From assembly GCA_002311285.1 (NCBI GenBank), contig DBZU01000038.1, positions 396 to 28,860 on the forward strand: a stretch of DNA of 28,465 bases, read 5' to 3'. The stretch comes from Dehalococcoidia bacterium UBA1152 (GTDB lineage Bacteria; Chloroflexota; Dehalococcoidia; Lucifugimonadales; UBA2962). Below are positions 15,059-23,344 of the stretch, piece by piece. The position numbers were made by a program, and so were the translations under genes. Under the pieces are notes generated by a model, which searched no databases, was not told the DNA's origin, and saw only the letters and a program-made list of their open reading frames with translations. The number at the start of each line of letters is the position of its first letter. Position 1 is the first letter of the stretch.

Positions 15059-15083
15059 TATAATATCTTTTACTCAGTAAAAG
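15059..15083 (+). promoter_or_regulatory. -10 box and overlapping operator-like palindrome ahead of the molybdenum hydroxylase operon
   Basis: A perfect TATAAT at 15059-15064 is followed by CTTTTACT-C-AGTAAAAG (15067-15083), an inverted repeat with an odd central base. The predicted transcription start near 15071 falls inside it, the classic place for a repressor operator. No good -35 lies 16-18 bases upstream (TTGACC at 15030 is 23 away), so an activator or extended promoter may be needed. A second candidate promoter, TTGTTG (14965) and TATACT (14988) with 17-base spacing, lies further upstream in this 277-base gap. Confidence 0.45.
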
Positions 15084-15123
15084 AACTCGACAATCAGTCC
15101 AAATGAGATGAGGAGGCTGGCAA

Positions 15124-15996
15124 TTGAATTCAATTGACTACATTAGACCCACAACTGTTGATGAGGCATTAAGTTTATTATCAAAATATAAAGGTAAAGC
15201 GCGAATATTGGCTGGTGGCACAGACCTAATTGTGCAAATGAGGGGGGGACGATATGAATTAGATGCGGTGATCGATGGGAAGCATATAGATGAACTTAAT
15301 CAACTAACCTATAGCAAACAAGATGGCTTGGTAATTGGAGCCGCAGTTCCGTGCCATAAAATTTATGGCGATTCAAAGGTAGCAGAGGCATATCCTGGCA
15401 TAATGGATTCAGCTAGCCTTATTGGCGGTATACAAATTCAAGGCCGAGCGTCGATTGGCGGTAATTTGATGAACGCTGCGCCTAGCGCAGACGCGATACC
15501 TGCGTTAATTGCTCATAACGCAGTAGCAAATATTGCTGGTTCAAAAGGAGTTCGTAGTATTCGAGTAGAAGAAATATGCAGTGGCCCAGGCGCAACCAGT
15601 TTGGCGGCCGGAGAGATGCTTGTATCAATCAGTGTTCCAGCCCCAACCAAAGGGTTTGGAGCAAGATACATAAGATTCATACCACGGAATGAAATGGATA
15701 TAGCCGTGGCTGGGGCTGGGGTATCTGTTCAGCTGAAGAATGGCAAAATAGAAGCTGCAAGAGTGGCATTGGCGTCGGTTGCTCCGACGCCTTTATTCGT
15801 TGTAGAGGCAGGTAATTCATTAATAGGCAAAGAGCCTAGTGATGAAAATATACGGATTGCATCTGAGATTGCTAAGCAAGCAGCTAAGCCGATTACGGAT
15901 ATGCGAGGAACTATAGAATTTAGAAAACATCTCTGCGAAGTATTAACCCGCAGAGCATTACATACCGCTGTTGAGCGGGCACGGGAGGAAAATTAA
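15124..15996 (+). CDS. Molybdenum hydroxylase FAD-binding subunit (CoxM/XdhB type)
   Basis: Length 290 residues. The TTG start has AGGAGG at 15111-15116, seven bases upstream. FAD-binding motifs of the family are present: ILAGGTDLIVQMR near residue 30 and GRASIGGNLMNAAPSAD near residue 110, followed by the CO-dehydrogenase flavoprotein C-terminal domain. It passes electrons from the 2Fe-2S subunit to the acceptor. It is the first gene of the operon; the next start codon follows its stop directly. There is only one such subunit for two catalytic subunits encoded downstream. Confidence 0.93.
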   Translation: MNSIDYIRPTTVDEALSLLSKYKGKARILAGGTDLIVQMRGGRYELDAVIDGKHIDELNQLTYSKQDGLVIGAAVPCHKIYGDSKVAEAYPGIMDSASLIGGIQIQGRASIGGNLMNAAPSADAIPALIAHNAVANIAGSKGVRSIRVEEICSGPGATSLAAGEMLVSISVPAPTKGFGARYIRFIPRNEMDIAVAGAGVSVQLKNGKIEAARVALASVAPTPLFVVEAGNSLIGKEPSDENIRIASEIAKQAAKPITDMRGTIEFRKHLCEVLTRRALHTAVERAREEN

Positions 15997-16476
15997 ATGC
16001 CAGGTAGTAAAGTTCATGTTACAACAACTATAAACGGCGAAAACGTTGAATTTTTAGCAGAACCAAGACAAAGCTTGTTAGAAGTTCTTAGAGACACAGT
16101 CCAATTAACAGGTTCTAAAGAAGGGTGTAACGACGGTAATTGTGGAGCTTGCACAGTTGATATGGATGGCAGAATTGTAGACAGTTGCTTAGTGCTGGGC
16201 GTAGAAGCTGAAGGGGCAAGTATTAATACTGTAGAGGGCATAGCGAATCCGGATGGCTTGCATCCCTTACAGCAAGCATTTTTAGAGAATGCAGCCCTGC
16301 AATGCGGTATTTGCACCCCCGGTTTTTTAGTCGCTTCAAAAGCCTTGTTAGAAAAAGAACCGAACCCTTCCGAGGAAAGAATACGAATGTGGTTAGCTGG
16401 AAACCTTTGTAGGTGTACTGGTTATGACAAGATAGTAAAAGCTGTTATAGACGCAGCTCAGCAAATGGCAAGCTAA
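15997..16476 (+). CDS. Molybdenum hydroxylase 2Fe-2S subunit (CoxS type)
   Basis: Length 159 residues, ATG directly after the FAD subunit stop, with GGGAGG at 15983-15988. The N-terminal plant-ferredoxin-like domain has GCNDGNCGACTVD...DSC for the first cluster. The C-terminal helical domain has QCGICTPGF and NLCRCTGY for the cluster near the molybdenum cofactor. All eight cysteines are present, so it should carry two clusters and link the catalytic subunit to the FAD subunit. No twin-arginine signal is visible, so the complex is cytoplasmic. Confidence 0.95.
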   Translation: MPGSKVHVTTTINGENVEFLAEPRQSLLEVLRDTVQLTGSKEGCNDGNCGACTVDMDGRIVDSCLVLGVEAEGASINTVEGIANPDGLHPLQQAFLENAALQCGICTPGFLVASKALLEKEPNPSEERIRMWLAGNLCRCTGYDKIVKAVIDAAQQMAS

Positions 16477-16502
16477 TTTCATAAAATAATTATGAGGATG
16501 AA

Positions 16503-18797
16503 ATGACTACAACATACGAACAAAACAAAGTTTTATCTAATAAAGAGTACAAAGTGGTGGGAACTCGACCGGTTAGGCCTGATGGCGCTGACAAAGTGAC
16601 TGGAAGAGCTCAATATGGAGCAGATTTGCAGTTAACGGGACTATTTTATGCGAAAACGCTACGCAGTCCGCATGCGCACGCTAATATTAAGTCAATTGAT
16701 TTTACTAAGGCTTTAGCGCTTGAAGGTGTCAAAGCCGTTGTAAGTGCAAAAGATTTTCCTAAAACTAAAGATACCGCAAATTACGGTCTTGGGGATTCAC
16801 CGATGAATTATTTCAGGGGAAATATATTAGCGGATAAAAAAGTTTTATATAAAGGCCAAGCAATTGCAGCAGTAGCAGCAACAAGTGTGCATATTGCTGA
16901 GGCAGCACTGAGCCTAATAGAGGTGAAATATGAAGTTCTTGATGCCGTTTTAACCGCGCCACAGGGAATGGCTAAAAACGCACCAATACTTCATGATGAC
17001 CTTTTTACTAAAGAATTCGGAAAACAAACCAAGATCAATTCGAATGTAGCGGAGCATTTTCAACATAAAATGGGCGATCTGGATAAAGGATTTTCCCAAG
17101 CCGATGTTACTGTTGAAAGAACCTTTGATACAGCAACCGTTCATCAAGGATATATTGAACCTCACAACGTTACTGCTTTATGGAATGATGACGACCGTAT
17201 ACATATTTGGACTAGTACTCAAGGAGCTTTTACTGTTCGAGCAGCAGTAGCTGAAGCCCTGGCAGTTCCAGTGTCACAAGTAAAAGCAACTCCTATGGAA
17301 ATCGGAGGCGGTTTTGGAGGTAAAATTAACATTTATGAAGATCCCGTAGCGGCATTATTGTCGAAAAAGGTTGGACATCAGCCAGTTAAGATGGTGATGT
17401 CACGAGCGGAGGTTTTTGAGGGAACCGGGCCAACGCCAGGGTCTCATGTGACTGTGAAGATTGGCGTAAAAAACAACGGTAAAATTGTCGCTGCTAAAGC
17501 TGATTTAAGAATGGAAGCAGGGGCTTATCCTGGCTCTCCGGTTGCCGCAGGAGCAATGTGCGTATTCACAGCTTACGATATAGCTAATGTGACTATTGAT
17601 GGGTACGACGTTGTAGTGAATAAGCCAAAGACCGCAGCTTATAGAGCTCCCGGAGCTCCTAATGCCGCTTTCGCTACTGAGCAAGTGATAGATGAATTGG
17701 CTGAAAAACTTAATGTCGATCCCTTGGAATTCAGGTTGCAAAATGCAGCAAAAGAAGGAACTCGGCGTGCTGACGGGCCCACTCATCCTAGAATTGGGTG
17801 TGTTGAGGTATTGGAGGCTATGAAAGACCATAATCACTATCAGTCGCCACTAACACCTGCAAAAAATGGTGGTAAAGTCGGCCGAGGAGTCGGCATAGGC
17901 TTCTGGTTTAACATTGGAATGCAATCAGCATGTAATATTACTGTTAATGCTGATGGAACAGTTAACCTTGTTGAAGGGTCTACCGACATTGGAGGATCCA
18001 GAGCATCTATTGCGATGCAGGCTGCAGAAGTGTTAGGTATTTCCTACGATAGCGTAAAGCCAACTGTGGTTGATACTGACTCTGTAGGATACACAGCTAT
18101 TACTGGTGGCAGCAGAACTACTTTTGCTACGGGATGGGCGGCTTACGAAGCAGCCAACGATGTTAAGGCCCAATTAATTGATAGGGTGGCAACCATATGG
18201 GGAGTAGAACCTGATTCTGTTGAGATGCAGGAAGGGGTTATAAAATCTAAAACGGATACAGAACTCAACATGACGTTCAAGGACTTGTCTGCACAGCTAA
18301 ATGATACAGGCGGACCAATAATCGGAAGAGGTGCAGTGGATCCAGCTGGTGCGGGCGGATCATTCTGTGGGCAAATTGTTGACGTAGAAGTCGACCCTGA
18401 AACGGGCAAAACTGAAGTATTAAGATTTACGGTCGTTCAGGATGCTGGCAAAGCGATTCATCCAAGTTACGTTGAAGGCCAGATGCAAGGTGGAAGCGTA
18501 CAAGGAATTGGATGGGCCTTAAATGAAGAGTATCATTATTCTACGGACGGAAAAATGAACAACGCGACTTTCCTTGATTATAGAATGCCAACAAGTTTGG
18601 ATCTTCCGATGATAGATACCGTTATAGTCGAGGTGGCTAATCCCGGACATCCATATGGAGTGAGAGGCGTAGGTGAGGCAAATATAGTTTCTCCTCAAGC
18701 ATCTGTAGCTAACGGCATCAAGGCTGCTGTTGGTGTAAGAATGCAAAAAATGCCTATGAATCCGGCTACTATTATGGAAAAACTCTGGTCTAATTGA
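16503..18797 (+). CDS. Molybdenum hydroxylase catalytic subunit, paralog 1
   Basis: Length 764 residues; GAGG at 16494-16497 precedes the ATG by five bases. Xanthine dehydrogenase/CoxL family: N-terminal ald-Xan domain (RPDGADKVTGRAQYGAD), then the cofactor-binding region with GGGFGGK (268-274), the active-site loop AYRAPGAPNAAF (from 379) and the catalytic glutamate Glu725 in GVGEANIVSPQ. The loop is neither the AYxCSFR of true aerobic CO dehydrogenase nor the AYRGAGR of the form II group, so CO oxidation is unlikely. The enzyme should hydroxylate an aromatic or N-heterocyclic ring or an aldehyde using water-derived oxygen. It forms a set with the two subunits upstream. Confidence 0.92.
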   Translation: MTTTYEQNKVLSNKEYKVVGTRPVRPDGADKVTGRAQYGADLQLTGLFYAKTLRSPHAHANIKSIDFTKALALEGVKAVVSAKDFPKTKDTANYGLGDSPMNYFRGNILADKKVLYKGQAIAAVAATSVHIAEAALSLIEVKYEVLDAVLTAPQGMAKNAPILHDDLFTKEFGKQTKINSNVAEHFQHKMGDLDKGFSQADVTVERTFDTATVHQGYIEPHNVTALWNDDDRIHIWTSTQGAFTVRAAVAEALAVPVSQVKATPMEIGGGFGGKINIYEDPVAALLSKKVGHQPVKMVMSRAEVFEGTGPTPGSHVTVKIGVKNNGKIVAAKADLRMEAGAYPGSPVAAGAMCVFTAYDIANVTIDGYDVVVNKPKTAAYRAPGAPNAAFATEQVIDELAEKLNVDPLEFRLQNAAKEGTRRADGPTHPRIGCVEVLEAMKDHNHYQSPLTPAKNGGKVGRGVGIGFWFNIGMQSACNITVNADGTVNLVEGSTDIGGSRASIAMQAAEVLGISYDSVKPTVVDTDSVGYTAITGGSRTTFATGWAAYEAANDVKAQLIDRVATIWGVEPDSVEMQEGVIKSKTDTELNMTFKDLSAQLNDTGGPIIGRGAVDPAGAGGSFCGQIVDVEVDPETGKTEVLRFTVVQDAGKAIHPSYVEGQMQGGSVQGIGWALNEEYHYSTDGKMNNATFLDYRMPTSLDLPMIDTVIVEVANPGHPYGVRGVGEANIVSPQASVANGIKAAVGVRMQKMPMNPATIMEKLWSN

Positions 18798-18820
18798 GAC
18801 TAGAGTAAAAGTGTAATGAA

Positions 18821-19084
18821 ATGGCCACCGTTTTTATACCGTCTTTGATGCAAGAATTGACTGATGGCCGGCAACAGATTGAGGTATCAGGATCAACTGT
18901 CAGGGAGATAATAAACATGTTGGAGGAAAGTCATCCAGGCATTAAAAATAGATTAATGGATGGCTTTAAACTCAAAGGTAACGTTACCGTAGCTGTTGAT
19001 GGGGAAGTCAGCCCGATTGGAGTGTTGGCCAAAGTGCAAGAAAATAGCGAGGTGCACTTTTTGCCTGCTTTAGGTGGAGGCTGA
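18821..19084 (+). CDS. MoaD/ThiS-like ubiquitin-fold protein with GGG tail
   Basis: Length 87 residues. The beta-grasp fold is seen from the opening strand MATVFIPSLM, the GSTVREIINMLEESHPG helix, NVTVAVDGE and the end VHFLPALGGG. The terminal Gly-Gly is the activation point in MoaD (molybdopterin synthase small subunit) and ThiS, where it carries a thiocarboxylate. The position between two catalytic-subunit genes suggests a job tied to the molybdenum cofactor, such as supplying sulphur for the pterin dithiolene or sulphuration. The activating E1-like enzyme (MoeB) and MoaE are not in the window. The start ATG has only a weak ribosome site (AAAGTG). Confidence 0.82.
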   Translation: MATVFIPSLMQELTDGRQQIEVSGSTVREIINMLEESHPGIKNRLMDGFKLKGNVTVAVDGEVSPIGVLAKVQENSEVHFLPALGGG

Positions 19085-19161
19085 AGGATAGAATCAAAAA
19101 TTAAAATCGTATTTTAAAATAAACATTGTAGTTCGACCTGAAATATTAAGGAGAGTACAAA

Positions 19162-21450
19162 GTGACGACGGCATATGAACCAAATAAAGTTTTAGTCAAC
19201 GAGGAATTTAAGGTTGTGGGTACAAGGCCAATACGACCTGATGGAGCGGATAAAGTTACAGGAAGAGCCCAGTATGGAGCTGATTATAACGCAGCTGACT
19301 TGCTTTATGCGAAAGTTTTAAGGAGTCCATATGCTCATGCAAAAATAAGATCGATAGATACCTCTAAAGCAGAATCTCTCGCAGGTGTTTTGGCAGTGGT
19401 AACAGGAGCGGATACGATTCCGCCTAAAGACGGTGAAAGTGCAGATTTTGGACTGGGGCCTCAGCCAATGAAATATCTAAGAGATAATGCAATTGCGACT
19501 GATAAGGTTTTATACCAGGGACACGCAGTAGCAGCCGTAGCGGCCCAGGATGTTCATACTGCCGAGGAAGCTATAAAGCTTATTGACGTTCAATATGATG
19601 TACTGGACCCTGTTCTTACTGCTCCTGAAGCAATGAAAAAAACAGCTCCGATCTTACACTCCGATCTGACGACAGATGAATTTGGAAACTCCAATGTAGC
19701 TGATCATTTTCAACACAAAATGGGCGATTTAGACAAAGGGTTTGCCGACGCAGATGTTGTTATTGAAAGGGAATTCAATACAGCGACCGTACATCAAGGT
19801 TATATTGAGCCATGTAATGTGACTGCTTTATGGAACGATGACGGTCGTATTCATGTTTGGTTAAGTACTCAAGGACCATTTCAATATAGAGATGCACTTG
19901 CTTTAGCTTTGGACATACCTCAATCTAGGATTAAAGTGACTCCGATGGAGATAGGGGGAGGTTTTGGAGGCAAATTCCCCTTATACCACGAACTTGCGGC
20001 GGTACTACTTTCCAGAAAAACTCGGCGACCAGTGAAAATTGTAATGAGCCGTCGGGAAGTATTTGAAGGTACTGGTCCAACATCCGGATCGAATATCAAA
20101 GTGAAGATGGGAGCTAAAAAGGACGGCACAATTGTCGCTGCTAAAGCAGAATTAAGGTTTGAAGCCGGAGCGTATCCAGGTTCTCCAGTCGGAGCAGCTG
20201 GAATGACTTCATTTACATGCTATGACATTCCTAACGTTGTTGTAGATGGGTATGATGTCGTGGTTAATAAACCTAAAGCAGGAGCATACAGAGCTCCTGG
20301 AGCTCCAAATGCAGCTTTTGGTATTGAGCAAGTGGTGGATGAATTGAGTAAAAAGCTTGGCATTGATCCTGTGGAATTTAGGTTACAGAATTGTGCGAAG
20401 GAAGGTACTCGTCGTGCAGATGGACCAGTACATCCTAAAGTAGGAGGTATTGAAACACTAGAGGCCCTTAAAGATCATCATCATTATCAATCCCCTCTTA
20501 CACCGGCAAAAAACGGAGGAAAAGTTGGTCGAGGAGTGGCCTTCGGATTTTGGTTTAATGCAGGCCTACAGTCGACTGTAACAATTAGTGTTAATGCTGA
20601 TGGCACCGTTAATTTAGTGGAGGGTAGCCCAGATATTGGAGGATCACGAGCTTCCATTTCGATGCAAGCGGCTGAGGTTCTTGGGATTTCTGCGGATGAA
20701 GTAAAACCGTTGGTGGCTGATACAGACAGTATTGGATTTTCATTTGGTACAGGAGGGAGTAGAACGACCTTTGCAACAGGTTGGGCAGCGTATGAGGCGG
20801 CAAACGATGTTAAGGCTCAATTAATTGACAGGGCAGCAAATATCTGGGGAGTCGATCCAGAATCCGTTGAGATGCAGGATGGGATTGTGCGGTCTAAGAC
20901 TGACACAGAACTCAGCATGACATTCAAGGACTTGTCTGCACAGTTAAATGACACTGGCGGACCAATAATTGGGAGAGGATCAGTCAACCCTGCTGGAGTC
21001 GGAGGAGCATTTGCTGCCAACATAATCGACATAGAAGTTGACCCTGAAACAGGCAAAGTGGATATTTTGAGATTCACAATGGTTCAGGATGCCGGGAAAG
21101 CGATTCATCCAAGTTATGTAGAAGGCCAGATGCAAGGCGCGAGTGTTCAAGGTATAGGATGGGCTTTAAATGAAGAATATTATTACTCGAAAGATGGAAC
21201 TATGGATAATTCTAGTTTCTTAGATTATAGAATGCCGACAAGCCTAGATCTTCCTATGATCGATACAGTTATCGTTGAAGTAGCCAATCCAGGACATCCG
21301 TATGGAGCTAGGGGCGTTGGTGAAGTTAGTCTTATCCCACCCCAAGCTGGTATTGGTAACGCAATAGAAAATGCGGTTGGAGTTAGGTTTGAGTCGTTAC
21401 CGATGAAGCCTAGCGTTATACTTGACGGAATAAATAACCAAAACAATTAA
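19162..21450 (+). CDS. Molybdenum hydroxylase catalytic subunit, paralog 2
   Basis: Length 762 residues. A GTG start with AAGGAGAG just upstream (from 19148). It has the same architecture as paralog 1: RPDGADKVTGRAQYGAD, GGGFGGK (265-271), AYRAPGAPNAAF (from 375) and catalytic Glu721 in GVGEVSLIPPQ. It is highly similar to paralog 1, including stretches of identical DNA, showing a tandem duplication. Differences cluster in regions lining the pocket: the segment after GGGFGGK (FPLYHELAAVLLS against INIYEDPVAALLS), the run before GSRTTF (IGFSFGTG against VGYTAITG) and the region after GVGE. It probably shares the single FAD and Fe-S subunits and has a changed substrate range. Confidence 0.92.
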   Translation: MTTAYEPNKVLVNEEFKVVGTRPIRPDGADKVTGRAQYGADYNAADLLYAKVLRSPYAHAKIRSIDTSKAESLAGVLAVVTGADTIPPKDGESADFGLGPQPMKYLRDNAIATDKVLYQGHAVAAVAAQDVHTAEEAIKLIDVQYDVLDPVLTAPEAMKKTAPILHSDLTTDEFGNSNVADHFQHKMGDLDKGFADADVVIEREFNTATVHQGYIEPCNVTALWNDDGRIHVWLSTQGPFQYRDALALALDIPQSRIKVTPMEIGGGFGGKFPLYHELAAVLLSRKTRRPVKIVMSRREVFEGTGPTSGSNIKVKMGAKKDGTIVAAKAELRFEAGAYPGSPVGAAGMTSFTCYDIPNVVVDGYDVVVNKPKAGAYRAPGAPNAAFGIEQVVDELSKKLGIDPVEFRLQNCAKEGTRRADGPVHPKVGGIETLEALKDHHHYQSPLTPAKNGGKVGRGVAFGFWFNAGLQSTVTISVNADGTVNLVEGSPDIGGSRASISMQAAEVLGISADEVKPLVADTDSIGFSFGTGGSRTTFATGWAAYEAANDVKAQLIDRAANIWGVDPESVEMQDGIVRSKTDTELSMTFKDLSAQLNDTGGPIIGRGSVNPAGVGGAFAANIIDIEVDPETGKVDILRFTMVQDAGKAIHPSYVEGQMQGASVQGIGWALNEEYYYSKDGTMDNSSFLDYRMPTSLDLPMIDTVIVEVANPGHPYGARGVGEVSLIPPQAGIGNAIENAVGVRFESLPMKPSVILDGINNQNN

Positions 21451-21453
21451 TAC

Positions 21454-22395
21454 ATGACTGCAAGTTTATTTAAGGGCGTAATAACGCCATTATTAACGCC
21501 AATTGATCAATATGATCAAGTACATGAAAAATCCTTAAAAAATCTTGTTAAATATCAATTATCCGGTGGTGTGCATGGTCTGTGGGCTTCAGGTACATCC
21601 TCTGAATTTCCATCTCTAGATGAGAAAGAGCGCGTAAGGAGTATCCAAATTGTGGTTGATGAGGTTAATGGTGAAGTGCCTGTAATTGGAAATGTGACCA
21701 TGCCTAGTACTCAACTTACAGTAGAACTGGCCAAACAAATCATGGGAAATGGAGTATCAGCAATTGCGGCGACACCTCCTTATTATTTTTCTCATACTCA
21801 AATTGAAATAGCTGATCATTATCGAGCTATCCGGCAGTCCGTGGACTTGCCATTATGGATATATAATATCCCGAGTATGCATAAAACTCCCGTAGCACCT
21901 TCGACTGTGGCAACATTAGCTAGCGAGAGCGTGATATCGGGTATTAAAGACAGTTCGGGAACTGGAGAATTACTTACAGAACTGCACATTTTGCGTGACC
22001 GCATGGGCTTTGGGTTATGCTCTACATTAGGCACATCACTAAGAGTTGGAGTAGCCACCGCGCTGGGGGCACAAGGCGTAATTCCAGCACTAGCTAATGT
22101 GGTTCCTGGACTGTTTGTTGATATCTGGAACTTTAGCAAAACTGGGGATATTAAAAAGATAAAATCCCTTAACGAAAAAGTCATGATTGCATTGCAACTG
22201 GGCTTGCTTGGTAAATCAGGCAGCAGTCAACAAGGATCAATTTTCTCAGGTTACAAAAAAGCTTTAGTCGAACTAGGAGTAATTGAATTTGATTACGTAA
22301 CCAAACCATTTAAGGCTTTAACAGCCAGTGAAGCTTTAGAAATACCTTTAATATTGGATAAATTAAATATTTCAGCCGACTTGACATCGAAATAA
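21454..22395 (+). CDS. DHDPS/N-acetylneuraminate lyase family aldolase
   Basis: Length 313 residues, TIM barrel class I aldolase. Schiff-base Lys165 is in SGIKDSSG and the assisting Tyr137 in LWIYNIPS, matching Tyr133 and Lys161 of E. coli DapA. The substrate carboxylate loop reads GTSSEF (47-52) instead of the GTTGE of DapA, so a lysine-biosynthesis role is doubtful. It starts three bases after the stop of catalytic paralog 2 and is therefore almost certainly in the hydroxylase operon. An aldol cleavage or dehydration of a ring-oxidation product is the likely job; relatives act on sugar acids and hydroxy-oxo acids, including hydratase-aldolases of aromatic degradation. The substrate is unknown. 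Confidence 0.88.
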   Translation: MTASLFKGVITPLLTPIDQYDQVHEKSLKNLVKYQLSGGVHGLWASGTSSEFPSLDEKERVRSIQIVVDEVNGEVPVIGNVTMPSTQLTVELAKQIMGNGVSAIAATPPYYFSHTQIEIADHYRAIRQSVDLPLWIYNIPSMHKTPVAPSTVATLASESVISGIKDSSGTGELLTELHILRDRMGFGLCSTLGTSLRVGVATALGAQGVIPALANVVPGLFVDIWNFSKTGDIKKIKSLNEKVMIALQLGLLGKSGSSQQGSIFSGYKKALVELGVIEFDYVTKPFKALTASEALEIPLILDKLNISADLTSK

Positions 22396-22492
22396 TAGTA
22401 AACAAGGAATAATCTGAATACATTTTGCTTGTACATAACATAAAATACAAATTGTTGTTAAACAAGTCAGAATCATGGAGCTTAAAATAATC

Positions 22493-23311
22493 ATGACTGA
22501 GCAGAAGTACACTTTTACGAAATTTTCCAGTAATCCTTTTTATGAAGAGATTACAGACCGCCTTATTCAATTAGCTGATATTCAGGAAGGTGGTCGCATT
22601 ATTGATCTGGCTTGCGGCACCGGTCTAGTTACGAAAAGGATTATGGCCCATTTGACCGATGCTAGAGACACAATGATTATTGGTGTCGATCACTCAGCAA
22701 GTGCACTTCGCGAAGCGGTAGTTGAATTAAAAGATGCTAAGAACTCCGCAGTTGTTTTCGTCGAAAGTCAGGTAGAACAGTTGTCAGAAGCAATAAAAGA
22801 AAAGGTAGATGCAGTTTTTTATTGCAATGCAATCCATTATGTACCAGATAAAGATACGCTGATTCAAGATATCGCGCAAACTATAAAACCTGGAGGAAAG
22901 TTTGTTTTTAATACATCATTTTATGATGGACCAGTCCCTGAAAGTACTTTGGCATTTTATCGAAAATGGATGTTTAAGGCACATCGTATATTAAATAAGG
23001 AATATGGATTGCGTGCGCAAAAATCAGAAAAAGTAGAATCCCGTAGACAGTTAAACGTTAAACAGTATAGAGAATTGGTTGAACGAAATGGTTTTCAAAT
23101 TCTTAAAGAGAAAATTGATCCTGTGAAAGTTCCCCTTCAAGGATGGATAGATATATCAAAATTCTCTGATTTCATCGAGGGATCTATGCCTGGTGTTCCT
23201 TTTGACAAAGCTAGTGCGGCATTACGCAAGGCTGCACGACAAACTTTTGAAGAAATGAAAATCACTTATACCGTCCGCAATTGGCTTGACATAGTAGCAG
23301 TAAGGGTTTAA
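22493..23311 (+). CDS. Class I SAM-dependent methyltransferase
   Basis: Length 272 residues from the ATG at 22493; an in-frame ATG at 22475 adds six residues but has no SD, whereas GGAG at 22477-22480 precedes 22493 by a longish 12 bases. The SAM-binding glycine motif is IIDLACGTGLVTKRI, followed by an acidic strand end (GVDHSASAL), and AVFYCNAIHYVPD and IKPGGKFVFNTSF as later core motifs. The C-terminal part (about 150-272) is helical and unrecognised. The methyl acceptor is unknown. It lies about 100 bases beyond the lyase gene on the same strand, so membership in that operon is uncertain. Confidence 0.82.
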   Translation: MTEQKYTFTKFSSNPFYEEITDRLIQLADIQEGGRIIDLACGTGLVTKRIMAHLTDARDTMIIGVDHSASALREAVVELKDAKNSAVVFVESQVEQLSEAIKEKVDAVFYCNAIHYVPDKDTLIQDIAQTIKPGGKFVFNTSFYDGPVPESTLAFYRKWMFKAHRILNKEYGLRAQKSEKVESRRQLNVKQYRELVERNGFQILKEKIDPVKVPLQGWIDISKFSDFIEGSMPGVPFDKASAALRKAARQTFEEMKITYTVRNWLDIVAVRV

Positions 23312-23344
23312 TTCTGGCTTAACGTTAATATTTTCTTGGCTGGA

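Noticed and set aside
16503..21450. Aerobic CO dehydrogenase (coxL) annotation for the large subunits
   Set aside because: The AYxCSFR active-site loop is absent; both copies have AYRAPGAP.
21819..22184. Long open frame on the minus strand opposite the DHDPS-family gene
   Set aside because: It mirrors a strongly conserved coding sequence, has no SD and shows no recognisable protein features.
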